From the NCBI RefSeq assembly GCF_030014955.1, contig NZ_JAGRPV010000001.1, forward strand, positions 7,961,501 to 8,025,500: DNA of 64,000 nucleotides. The letters are read 5' to 3'. The notes beneath the pieces were generated by a model that was not told the origin of the DNA, did no database searches, and saw only the letters and a list, made by a program, of their open reading frames with translations. Origin of the DNA: Cohnella hashimotonis (GTDB taxonomy: Bacteria; Bacillota; Bacilli; Paenibacillales; Paenibacillaceae). Below are positions 34,564 through 42,294 of the stretch, in pieces. The first letter of the stretch is position 1, and each line of letters starts with the position of its first letter. A program made the position numbers and the translations under genes.

Positions 34564-34713
34564 CCCTCCTTAGAAATTAAAGCCTCCAACTTGGTTAAAG
34601 CCTGGCGATTCAAAAAATAAAATCTATTGTGGATCTTTTTGTTACGTATATGTACTTTAATCTAGGAGTAGGGATATACTAAAAGCATATATGTGGGATT
34701 GAGGTGTCATAAA

Positions 34714-35973
34714 ATGGAGCAGCGAGGAAACTCTTATCAACTTGATTTGTTCTCCTTGGAAGATATGGAAATAGAGGAATTGAGTAATATTAATGATGTG
34801 AGCATGGATGAACAAGAAGATGAGTCAGATCTTAATATCAGTCGTCTTGAAAATTTGTCTCAGGTAGTAGTAACTGGGACGGATTGGACAACAGAAACCA
34901 TTCTTAATCAACTAAAAAAAGGTAACATTATACTGGATCCTAAATACCAACGGAGAGACGCTTGGTCTATCAAGCATAAAAGCCGGTTTATCGAATCTTT
35001 ATTCCTTGGAATGCCTATACCTCAGATAATGTTAGCAGAACTTAAAAATGCTAGAGGAAAATACCTCGTGATAGACGGTAAGCAGCGACTTTTAAGCCTA
35101 CGTCAATTTGCAGCAGGAACAGACGAACAAGAAGGATTTGCTCAATTGAAACTAAGAGGCTTAGAGCTGAAAAGTGAGTTTAATGGCCTATCGTATGTAG
35201 ATATTGAGGAACAAGGGTTGTATCCTGAAGAGATTGCGGCTTTTCAAAATCAGACGATCCGTACTGTTGTAGTGAAAAATTGGACAGATGAGGAATTCTT
35301 GTATCTACTGTTTCTCAGGCTTAATACTGGAAGCGTCAAGCTTTCACCTCAAGAGTTAAGACAGGCTCTTCATCCAGGTGGTTTTGTAGATTTTGCAGAT
35401 GATTTCACTTCTAGAAGTGAATTGCTGAAGAATGTTCTTAAGTTAAAAAAACCGGATTTTAGGATGAGAGATGTCGAAATTTTCATTCGTTACTTTGCTT
35501 TCAAGTTCTTTCTTACGGATTACGCAGGAGACATGAAGAAGTTTTTGGATGTAACATGCGAAAGGCTAAATGAAATTTGGAAGAGAAAGAGTTCCATTAT
35601 TGAGGATGAGGCTTTAGCTTTTGAAAAAGCAATTGAAACCACACGAGATATTTTTGGAGCAGAAGTTGCTTTTAAAAAGTGGAAAAATGGGAAGTTTGAA
35701 TCTAAATTTAATCGCACTGTGTTTGACATAATGTTGTATTATTTCTCAGATAATGCTTTAGCAGAAAAGGCACTACAGAAAAAGAACGAAATAGTAAGAT
35801 CATTCGTAGATGTTTGTGAGAATGATTCCGAGTTTTTGACGTCATTAGAAACAACAACAAAAACGATTCATGCTACATGGAAGAGGTATGAAACTTGGGC
35901 GCGGATTTTGCAAGGAGTACTTGAGACCCCTATACGCATACCTAAACTTGAAGAAAATCGAATAGTGTTTTAG
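34714..35973 (+). CDS. DUF262 (GmrSD N-terminal-like) protein
   Basis: 419 residues from the ATG at 34714, placed 8 bases after GAGGTG; an upstream GTG at 34693 is less likely. The DUF262/ParB-like nucleotidase core spans about 50-250: ILNQLKKGNIILDPKYQR with the RRDAW motif, SLFLGMPIPQIMLAE and the active-site motif LVIDGKQRLLSLRQF (DGxQR), then LFLRLNTGSVKLSPQELRQAL. In type IV restriction enzymes (GmrSD) this domain pairs with a DUF1524 HNH domain, which is absent here; the C-terminal 170 residues are helical. It is followed after 12 bp by a HEPN gene, so the pair probably works together in defence or as a toxin-antitoxin unit. Confidence 0.88.
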   Translation: MEQRGNSYQLDLFSLEDMEIEELSNINDVSMDEQEDESDLNISRLENLSQVVVTGTDWTTETILNQLKKGNIILDPKYQRRDAWSIKHKSRFIESLFLGMPIPQIMLAELKNARGKYLVIDGKQRLLSLRQFAAGTDEQEGFAQLKLRGLELKSEFNGLSYVDIEEQGLYPEEIAAFQNQTIRTVVVKNWTDEEFLYLLFLRLNTGSVKLSPQELRQALHPGGFVDFADDFTSRSELLKNVLKLKKPDFRMRDVEIFIRYFAFKFFLTDYAGDMKKFLDVTCERLNEIWKRKSSIIEDEALAFEKAIETTRDIFGAEVAFKKWKNGKFESKFNRTVFDIMLYYFSDNALAEKALQKKNEIVRSFVDVCENDSEFLTSLETTTKTIHATWKRYETWARILQGVLETPIRIPKLEENRIVF

Positions 35974-35985
35974 AGGTACTATAAA

Positions 35986-36603
35986 ATGACCACCTCGAAT
36001 AGATTTAACGAATTTAAGTTAAGATATGAGGAACTAAAGACTCGGTTTATTCCTGAACTGTCCGAAGATCTAGATTATTCGGATGAACAACTAGATGATT
36101 TAAGAGCTTTTCGTGTGTTGTGCCACTCAGAAATTGAAGCGTACTTAGAGGATAGGGCGAGAGAAACGTCTTCTCAAGCATTGAGGAAATTTCAAGAGAC
36201 CGGTAATGCAAATAAAGTGTTGCTTTGCTTGTTGGCCTTCTCAGATACCCAGTGGGAAGGCCCGCCATCCTCAATACAAAATTTGCAAAATAGTGTTCTT
36301 TATACAATTAGGTCGAGAATTCAAAAAGCGGTAAAAATCTTTAATTCCAAGATCACGGACAACCACGGGATTAGAGAAAAAAACTTATTACAAATTCTAT
36401 GCCCCATTGGAATACAATTTGACGAACTTGATAATACATGGGTAAATTCCATGGATAGTTACGGTAAAAAGCGTGGGGAAGTTGCCCATACATCATTTAG
36501 AACCCAGCAAGTCATTGATCCAGCAACCGAAATCAGTACGACCGATTACTTAGTAGACGAGCTTAAAAAGGTAGATTTTCTGTTAAACTCATTAAATTCT
36601 TAA
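35986..36603 (+). CDS. HEPN-domain protein (MAE_28990/RiboL-PSP-HEPN type)
   Basis: 205 residues, almost all helical. The HEPN RNase motif R-x4-H is visible near the C-terminus in KKRGEVAHTSFRTQQ. An upstream conserved segment DLRAFRVLCHSEIEAYLEDRA and the arrangement of long helices match the MAE_28990/RiboL-PSP-HEPN group. HEPN proteins with this motif cut RNA and serve as abortive-infection effectors. Its start lies 12 bp after the DUF262 stop and the pair ends in a terminator, so DUF262 plus HEPN is a two-gene operon. Confidence 0.85.
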   Translation: MTTSNRFNEFKLRYEELKTRFIPELSEDLDYSDEQLDDLRAFRVLCHSEIEAYLEDRARETSSQALRKFQETGNANKVLLCLLAFSDTQWEGPPSSIQNLQNSVLYTIRSRIQKAVKIFNSKITDNHGIREKNLLQILCPIGIQFDELDNTWVNSMDSYGKKRGEVAHTSFRTQQVIDPATEISTTDYLVDELKKVDFLLNSLNS

Positions 36604-36630
36604 GGCACCTCTCAGGAGGTGCCTCTTTTT
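36603..36630 (+). terminator. Terminator of the DUF262-HEPN operon
   Basis: Perfect 9-bp stem AGGCACCTC / GAGGTGCCT around TCAG, followed by C and six T residues. It begins at the stop codon. Confidence 0.88.
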
Positions 36631-36641
36631 TAAGCTTGCCG

Positions 36642-36670
36642 GGCGGAGAACCGTACCATAAATAACTTCT
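36642..36670 (+). other. att-like site C (rlmH tail copy)
   Basis: GGC GGA GAA CCG TAC CAT AAA TAA (36642-36665) would encode G-G-E-P-Y-H-K-stop, the same last residues as RlmH, with no gene body in front of it. It sits 12 bp after the terminator of the DUF262-HEPN operon. The remaining 320 bp to the HNH gene are AT-rich and show nothing further. Confidence 0.65.
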
Positions 36671-36992
36671 AGTTACCCCATAGCAGGTTTAGAAGGCGCT
36701 TTGCGGGGAATGGGTCAGAAGGACCACGCTTGTCGTCGACGCAGAACGGATGTTTTTAAGAGCGCAACTTAATGTATAAAATTGGGTTGCTTATTATATG
36801 TAGCCTCAAGAATAATGTTTATTAATAAATGGTGCTAATCAAATTGAGAGACTCTTTATATTTATGGGTATATTTGGTATGTTTAATCTAGCGAAAATAT
36901 GATTTTGAGGCGATAGTCAAAATTGGGATGAGTCTTAACAACATGTTTGGTCTCCTCTAATCGACCTTTAATAGATATGTGGAGGGGTAAGA

Positions 36993-38000
36993 GTGCGAAA
37001 AAAGGTTAGAATTGAAATTCCTTCGGATATTTCTGCGAAAGTAATGTTTCTATCAGATCGGACCTGCTGTGTTTGTAGATTTGGAAGAAAACCTGTGCAA
37101 ATTCATCACATCGACGAAGACCCAGCAAATAATAGTCCAGAAAATTTAGCGGTTCTATGCTTGGATTGTCATAACGATACAATGATCAAAGGCGGATTTG
37201 GGAGGAAACTAAATGCCGATCAGGTTATTTTATATAGGAATGACTGGTTACAAACAATTGAAAAGAGACGGACTAATACCCAATTAGAGGTTGTGCAAGA
37301 ACAGGCAATGAGAAATGATTCTAACTTTATTGAGTATATAACCTCTGTAGTTGAAATATACCGTGAGGGAGGGCAATTTGAATTATTGGTGGGCTTATAT
37401 GACTCCCTTGGAAACTATGAGCTAAGAGATAAATATATAGAAATTGCACTTGCCGAAGATTCATCCGATCAAACCATCTGTTTTTTAAGAGGCATGCAAG
37501 GTAGAGCGGATCTAATTCCTAAGGAAGTAGTAGAACGCGAAACAGCCCGCTATACCAAAAACAAAGACTACAGTCAAAGAGCAAGATTTTATCTTAATTT
37601 AGGTATGGATGTTGCAGCTACGAAAGATTATGTTCAGAGTGTTTTGGAAGCTTTAGAAGGTGACAACCCATTTTCAGCAGCCTTCTACTTAAAGGAACTT
37701 GTGAAAGAAAATTTAATTAATAGGTTATTTGAGGAGGCCTTAAGAAAATTCACGGAGAGGGACGATCTATGGTGGCAAATAAGAGCACTACAGGAACTAG
37801 GGTGGGATTCAGAACTAAATGATCTGCTAATTAGAAATGCTAAGTTTATTGAGAATTCCGGGAACACTATGTTGCAAATTCATCTTGCACAAGCTAGAGG
37901 TGATGAAGAAAAACATTTACAACTGCGTAAAGAATTTGCGAGAGGTATACGCAAAGTGGTAGTTGGAGAAGTAGACGATGATGTAGTTGAAACGGACTAA
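36993..38000 (+). CDS. HNH nuclease fused to a helical-repeat domain
   Basis: 335 residues from a GTG at 36993 preceded by GGAGGGG. The N-terminal 90 residues form a zinc-stabilised HNH fold: CCVC knuckle, PVQIHHIDEDPANNSPENL, VLCLDCHND; that is C-x2-C, H-H-I-D, N and C-x2-C-H in order. From about residue 110 the protein is helical, with TPR-like pairs (FYLNLGMDVAATKDYVQSVL, AAFYLKELVKENLINRLFEE). I do not know a named family for the fusion. It stands alone between att-like sites C and D, with its own terminator, so it looks like a one-gene defence cassette in which the repeats could sense a ligand and the HNH domain cut DNA. Confidence 0.8.
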   Translation: MRKKVRIEIPSDISAKVMFLSDRTCCVCRFGRKPVQIHHIDEDPANNSPENLAVLCLDCHNDTMIKGGFGRKLNADQVILYRNDWLQTIEKRRTNTQLEVVQEQAMRNDSNFIEYITSVVEIYREGGQFELLVGLYDSLGNYELRDKYIEIALAEDSSDQTICFLRGMQGRADLIPKEVVERETARYTKNKDYSQRARFYLNLGMDVAATKDYVQSVLEALEGDNPFSAAFYLKELVKENLINRLFEEALRKFTERDDLWWQIRALQELGWDSELNDLLIRNAKFIENSGNTMLQIHLAQARGDEEKHLQLRKEFARGIRKVVVGEVDDDVVETD

Positions 38001-38017
38001 CGTAATTATATGATAGG

Positions 38018-38057
38018 GGTTGCTCTTTGACGTATGGTCATGAGCAGCCTCTTTTTT
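38018..38057 (+). terminator. Terminator after the HNH gene
   Basis: GGTTGCTC and GAGCAGCC arms (one wobble pair) with the tract TTTTTT. Confidence 0.6.
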
Positions 38058-38078
38058 GAAACTTACCGATACTGGCAG

Positions 38079-38118
38079 CGCGGTGAATCATATCATAAGT
38101 GAGGTCGAAAATATTGTA
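38079..38118 (+). other. att-like site D (rlmH tail copy)
   Basis: CGC GGT GAA TCA TAT CAT AAG TGA (38079-38102) would encode R-G-E-S-Y-H-K-stop. It is followed by GGTCGAAAATATTGT, which also matches the bases after the native rlmH stop (GGCGAAAAATTGT). It is the best copy of site A outside rlmH. Confidence 0.68.
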
Positions 38119-38272
38119 TTTTGGTAATTAGAAGCTTCTCAGGAAACATTTTTTTAGGACTTTGGATTCATTTTATGATAAAAATAAAGCCAAATACGAC
38201 CATCTTTTCCAAAGCCGTGATATGATGTAGAAATAGAGGATCGAGTGAAGAGTATAGTGGGAGGGAACGTTC

Positions 38273-39208
38273 TTGCGTGCACCTGATCTGTCTGAAGAGC
38301 AAGTACGAGAAATTTGTCCCAGTTGTAGTGATGTTAAATTCGTAGGTAAGGGAGGACAAAAAACGGTTTTCTCATGTCTAATAGATGGGATAAAGTACGC
38401 TATCAAGTTCCTAGACCTTACAAATATAGATAATCAGCCACCGCAACCGATTATGGATAGTATCCACGATACCACATCTCCTCTTGAGGATATTCGAGAG
38501 GATGTTTTGGCTAGAGCCAAAAGGGAAATTGACATCATGGATAGATGCGAGACCCCCACTTTGGTTAAGCTAGGCCCTGTCGGAATGACATTTGTAGAAT
38601 ATGATAACAAAAAACTTCTTTATTTTACAGAAGAATTAATCGATGGTGATGATCTACATACGATTATTAGAAGAGATAGACAAATATCGCTTCGTGAAAG
38701 TATACAACTTGGCATAGATATCGCCACGGCCATACAGAATCTTTGGAATATCAATATGGTTCACCGTGATGTAAAACCCAAGAATATTATGAGACGCGGA
38801 AATGGAACTTATGTGTTGTTAGATACCGGACTTGCGTTTGATCTTACAGATGAGTCGCTTACGGCGGCCTTTGTAACAGTAGGTACGCCCATTTACATGT
38901 CTCCCGAACAACTTAAAAATGTAAGAAGAGGGATTGATTTTCGTTCTGATCTATTTCTCTTAGGAATAGTCCTATATGAAGCAGTGACAGGACAACATCC
39001 CTTTTTCACTAGAGGAATAAACTCAATGCAATTAGTTGCTAATATAATTTCGAACGTAGTTGAGAAACCCATAAACTTACGTCCAGAGTTACCATCAAGC
39101 TTAAATAGCATAATTATGCGATTACTAGCTAAGGAGCCTCACTTACGTTATAAAACTTGCGATTCCCTCATAGAAAAACTCGTTCAGGTAAGGGAGGTTC
39201 TGAGATGA
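38273..39208 (+). CDS. Hanks-type serine/threonine protein kinase
   Basis: 311 residues from a TTG preceded by GGGAGGGAAC. Kinase subdomains are in order: Gly-rich loop GKGGQKTVF, Lys45 in YAIKFLD, the catalytic loop MVHRDVKPKNIM (D166, N171), the metal site LLDTGLAFD (D184; DTG in place of the usual DFG), the GTPIYMSPEQ activation segment end and the DLFLLGIVLYEAVTG helix. There is no membrane helix or PASTA domain, so it is a soluble cytosolic kinase unlike PrkC. Its stop overlaps the next gene by 4 bp. Protein kinases of this kind occur in phage-defence modules, and its setting in an island agrees. Confidence 0.9.
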   Translation: MRAPDLSEEQVREICPSCSDVKFVGKGGQKTVFSCLIDGIKYAIKFLDLTNIDNQPPQPIMDSIHDTTSPLEDIREDVLARAKREIDIMDRCETPTLVKLGPVGMTFVEYDNKKLLYFTEELIDGDDLHTIIRRDRQISLRESIQLGIDIATAIQNLWNINMVHRDVKPKNIMRRGNGTYVLLDTGLAFDLTDESLTAAFVTVGTPIYMSPEQLKNVRRGIDFRSDLFLLGIVLYEAVTGQHPFFTRGINSMQLVANIISNVVEKPINLRPELPSSLNSIIMRLLAKEPHLRYKTCDSLIEKLVQVREVLR

Positions 39209-40413
39209 GATTGTATGTGCAACAAGGATACGGTAAGGGAACTAAGATTCAACAAGCATTAACCAATGGCGCCGTTGATGGAGTGGTTTTAAGTCCGAGG
39301 GATGATACCGAGGATAATTTGCGATTATTCCGAAATGATTTATATAACAATTATCCCGCAGCTGAAGTTTTTATAGATCCACAATTTTATTATACGATGT
39401 ATATCGACGGAACGACTAAAAATTTATCTGATTACGCGTATTATCCTGGACAATTAAACATGTCATCACTTCGTTCAATACGTGACATTCAAACGTTTGC
39501 AAAAGACACAATTGACTTCCAAATTTCTATGGGAGTTGATTACATTTTATCACCAACACTACTTATTAACAGTTTTAGTGATAGACAAACCCAAATTTGC
39601 TTAAGCTTGGCGGAAGAAACCAATGCAATACTCAAGTCGAGAGACATAAAAACTCCTCTTTTGGTATCGTTAATATTTACAGAGTCTGCACTTAATGAAA
39701 CTGATCGAGTTAATGAATTTTTAAATGAAATATCTGTCCTGGAAGTTGAAGGATTTTATTTAACCGTAGCTCGGAGCAACAAAGATTACAATCAAAACTT
39801 CGACACAGACCACGGACTATCAAATTTATTGTACTTTATTTATTCATTATCTGAAATCAACGAATTTAAAGTAGTTGTTGGTTATTCTGATATCATTGGG
39901 CTTCTTTATTTGGGTGTGGGCGCATATGGGATAGGTACTGGCTGGCATAACAGTTCAAGAAAGTTTACGATACAACAGCGGATCCTTCCTTCTACGGGCG
40001 GAAGATTACCACGGGAGAGGTACACTTCGGTACCCCTTTTAAATTCCATCCTAGTATCGGAACTTGATTCAATTGATGCGAATGTACCACAAAATTTGTT
40101 TCAAAGTATTCTATCGCGTACGGTTGAGGACAGAATTATCCTGGCAGGCTCGAATCCTTCTGATGGATGGAGTAGAGCGCTGTCTCACCAGCAACACTGG
40201 TCTGCTATTAAAAAGGCTACAATTGATATCTTTCAACGTGATGACGATATAACAACTCGACTCGATTACTTGGAGCAGGCCATTTCGAACGCGCAATCTC
40301 TATACACAATGTTGGATAGATATGCCGTTCAATTTGAAAAGGCATCTTCCAGATCACACTTGGACACATGGCAGTCCGCCTTACAAATCTTTAGAAGCCA
40401 TACGAACGTTTGA
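39205..40413 (+). CDS. Uncharacterised protein with predicted TIM-barrel fold, kinase partner
   Basis: 402 residues from the ATG at 39205 (ATGA overlap with the kinase stop). No family is recognised. Eight hydrophobic strands alternate with helices over residues 1-270: LYVQQG, GVVLSPR, EVFIDPQ, DYILSPTLLI, PLLVSLIF, EGFYLTVARS, FKVVVGYS and AYGIGTGW, which suggests a (beta/alpha)8 barrel. The C-terminal 120 residues are helical. The barrel ends contain Arg, Asp and Glu residues that could form an active site, as in transglycosylase or phosphodiesterase barrels, but I cannot assign chemistry. Tight coupling to the kinase implies it is a substrate or effector of it. Its 3' end overlaps the convergent nuclease-like gene by 33 bp. 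Confidence 0.7.
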   Translation: MRLYVQQGYGKGTKIQQALTNGAVDGVVLSPRDDTEDNLRLFRNDLYNNYPAAEVFIDPQFYYTMYIDGTTKNLSDYAYYPGQLNMSSLRSIRDIQTFAKDTIDFQISMGVDYILSPTLLINSFSDRQTQICLSLAEETNAILKSRDIKTPLLVSLIFTESALNETDRVNEFLNEISVLEVEGFYLTVARSNKDYNQNFDTDHGLSNLLYFIYSLSEINEFKVVVGYSDIIGLLYLGVGAYGIGTGWHNSSRKFTIQQRILPSTGGRLPRERYTSVPLLNSILVSELDSIDANVPQNLFQSILSRTVEDRIILAGSNPSDGWSRALSHQQHWSAIKKATIDIFQRDDDITTRLDYLEQAISNAQSLYTMLDRYAVQFEKASSRSHLDTWQSALQIFRSHTNV

Positions 40414-41097
40414 ATTTAATTCCATAATAGTTTTGCCTATACCGACTAAGTGGAATGCTTTTTTCCTCGGTCGGTTTTTTCTTGGCTTTAAAATCATTTT
40501 GTATTCATTCTCCGAAACAGAGATTAAACCTATACCATTAATTTTAAAATGTTCTAGGTTTTCGAGAGCAGGCTTAATATACCTAGCAGGCATAACGACT
40601 GAAGAGTAATGTGCAAAACCTAAGTAGTTAATTGCTTGATATAATGCTCTTTTCCAGTTATGGAGTTTCCCTTCATATGCGTGGAATCGAATTTGTGGAA
40701 GGAGCACTTGTGGATGAATTGTAAACCTATCCTGGTTATCTTGTTGTACAAGGCCGCACTCAGAAAGCTCTTTAAGATGTTTGCGAACAGTGGATTCAGA
40801 TAATCCAGAAAGCGAAACAATTGTATTAAGTTTCTGTTTTTTCTTCGGATAAAGCACAGATAAGATTTGTGCTGGCCCAAGTCGACTTAAAACTTCTTCT
40901 GATCCTCTAGGGAGACTCCAATGAGAAGTAAAGAATGCCTCAACTACATCAGCGCGTCCTTGCCAACAGTCCATTTCGCGAAGTATCAAGGTTGGTTTCG
41001 TAGAAGAATTTTGTATCAGAAAATCCTCAAAAGAATTAATCAATGTACTCTCTTTAGATTCAAAAGTATCAATAGGGTCAGCATAGCTTAAAGACAT
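40381..41097 (-). CDS. Winged-helix protein with PD-(D/E)xK-like segments
   Basis: 238 residues from the ATG at 41097 after AAAGGAG. The N-terminal segment REMDCWQGRADVVEAFF resembles the G-R-A-D strand of nuclease-like PD-(D/E)xK proteins. Residues about 85-150 are a winged helix (NTIVSLSGLSESTVRKHLKE, ECGLVQQDNQDRFTIH). After it come YEGKLHNWKRALYQAINYLG (E-x-K followed by the W-x2-AL-x-QA helix), SSVVMPARYIKPALENLEHF and KINGIGLISV, which match the second half of that nuclease-like family. The winged helix would thus be inserted in, or next to, a nuclease core. It is convergent with the kinase/barrel operon and overlaps its end, so I treat the three genes as one module. Confidence 0.65.
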   Translation of the reverse strand: MSLSYADPIDTFESKESTLINSFEDFLIQNSSTKPTLILREMDCWQGRADVVEAFFTSHWSLPRGSEEVLSRLGPAQILSVLYPKKKQKLNTIVSLSGLSESTVRKHLKELSECGLVQQDNQDRFTIHPQVLLPQIRFHAYEGKLHNWKRALYQAINYLGFAHYSSVVMPARYIKPALENLEHFKINGIGLISVSENEYKMILKPRKNRPRKKAFHLVGIGKTIMELNSNVRMASKDL

Positions 41098-41142
41098 ACA
41101 TCTTCTCCTTTCTTCGGCTATGGTTCCCAATTAGGAGCAATA

Positions 41143-41204
41143 ATTATACTGGATTGGCCCAAAAAAAAGCAGGTTCCTTCTGCATCCATAGGAACCGTGC
41201 TCGT
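41143..41204 (-). promoter_or_regulatory. Terminator followed by a promoter, upstream of the winged-helix gene
   Basis: On the minus strand, a hairpin with arms GGTTCCT and AGGAACC (about 41171-41198), extended by AGCA/TGCT, is followed by eight T residues (41168-41161). About 13 bases later a perfect -10 box TATAAT (41148-41143) lies some 40 bp before the ATG at 41097; its -35 is poor. The hairpin insulates the gene from upstream transcription, or acts as an attenuator. Confidence 0.5.
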
Positions 41205-41346
41205 TGAAAACAATAATTTATATCTCTAATATTATCATACAGGTTCAAAAATCTCGATAATTTTCTCTGATTTCCACGTAAAGGAAATACTCTGCTACAG
41301 TCATTGATTCAACCTTTCTCGGCCTACACACTCACCACAAACCGCT

Positions 41347-41860
41347 CTATGCCTCCAGAGGACCCAACGCCCTCTGAAGCGCAAGAAACCCTTCTTGCCG
41401 AAGCAGAAGGGTTAAGGACGAAAAGTAGGATTCTGTTTTAGCATCGAAGCTGAGCTCCACGGCTTCGATTTTTTTGTCTTTGGACACGACGATCTTGCTG
41501 ACTACAAGATGCATTAAGGTCTTCCGCTGTACAAAGGTGGAGGCGTCCATTAGCTGGTCGAATTGTTGGATGATGCAGGTTGACAGCCGACACGCGCCGC
41601 CTCACCTCGCGCGGGGAGCTGCGCGTGCGCAGGAGTTCGATGGAAACTGGCTCTGCGTTGTCATTGGTCATTTCAAGTTCGAGGCGAGATTGTTCGTTGT
41701 GATAGCGATCCAGCTCAGCCCGTATCTCCAGAAGGCGTCCACTGAGAGTGCTCTTATCGATTCCGTCTTGTTGTTTATCCGCAAATAAAACCGTCAAGAC
41801 GTTATCTCCATCTTTAATATAATGGTATACCCGTAGCACAATTCGTAACCAACTCATCAC
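41347..41860 (-). pseudogene. Large serine recombinase, C-terminal remnant (frameshifted)
   Basis: Two overlapping frames add up to the C-terminal end of a large serine recombinase of the CcrA/B or phage-integrase type. The first is GIDKSTLSGRLLEIRAELDR with SRLELEMTN, a coiled-coil segment. The second frame starts about 41580 with CIIQQFDQLMDASTFVQRKT, then LMHLVVSKIVV and VELSFDAKT. The catalytic N-terminal and recombinase domains are missing. It directly follows the DUF6809-like gene. Confidence 0.65.
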
Positions 41861-42125
41861 GTCTGCTCAAAACCTCATTGATCATGTTGGCTCCAAGCTT
41901 AAACCCACGGATAAAGGCGGCTTCCACATGCAAGCTGTTCAGGCTCACACAAAGATCGGAATACTCTTCAAGCTCACGAAACATCTCGTCGCTCAGTTCT
42001 TTTCTCCATTTTTCCGTCATTGTGCCGATTTGTTTGCTTAATGACCAATATTCAGAGTTAGAAGGTACAATTGTCGCATCGGGATGAAGCTGACCACGAT
42101 ACAGGGCTTCCAGAATTGAATCCAT
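41814..42125 (-). CDS. DUF6809 family protein
   Basis: 103 residues starting MDSILEALYRGQLHPDATIV. It contains the repeating pattern of this small helical family: NSEYWSLSKQIGTMTEKWRK, LSDEMFRELEEYSDL and AAFIRGFKLGANMINEVLSRRDELV. The last ten residues overlap the recombinase remnant and may not be native. Members occur in Firmicute genomes next to recombinases and phage-like genes; no function is known. Confidence 0.75.
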   Translation of the reverse strand: MDSILEALYRGQLHPDATIVPSNSEYWSLSKQIGTMTEKWRKELSDEMFRELEEYSDLCVSLNSLHVEAAFIRGFKLGANMINEVLSRRDELVTNCATGIPLY

Positions 42126-42294
42126 GTTCGTCCTCCCATGATTGTAATCGCATCGCTTGAATGAGATTCCTGCACATGGTAGGATATTTGTGCAGTCTGC
42201 TCACGTAGCGATTGCGGGATAGGAAGTGGCTCTGTTCTTCGTCGGACGCGCCGCTTCCTTCTTTATTTCTGGAGCTCGTCATACACCATCTCAA
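42058..42294 (-). CDS. Small hypothetical protein between RHH and DUF6809 genes
   Basis: Up to 78 residues. The central part EEQSHFLSRNRYVSRLHKYP is followed by TMCRNLIQAMRLQSWEDEHG, which looks like a genuine helical protein. The frame overlaps the 3' end of the RHH gene and the 5' end of DUF6809, so the true ends are probably shorter (an AAAGAAGGAAG site lies at about 42260). It would form a three-gene operon with both neighbours. Confidence 0.4.
   Translation of the reverse strand: MRWCMTSSRNKEGSGASDEEQSHFLSRNRYVSRLHKYPTMCRNLIQAMRLQSWEDEHGFNSGSPVSWSASSRCDNCTF

Noticed and set aside
30081..38118. A true staphylococcal SCCmec element
   Set aside because: No mec genes and no intact ccr genes, and the backbone is a GC-rich Paenibacillaceae type; only the rlmH integration principle is shared.
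39205..40413. Assignment of the barrel protein as a DpdA-type tRNA-guanine transglycosylase, linked to the queC-like gene
   Set aside because: The barrel pattern is compatible but I cannot find the TGT zinc-cysteine motif, and the queC-like gene is 11 kb away with no other dpd genes.
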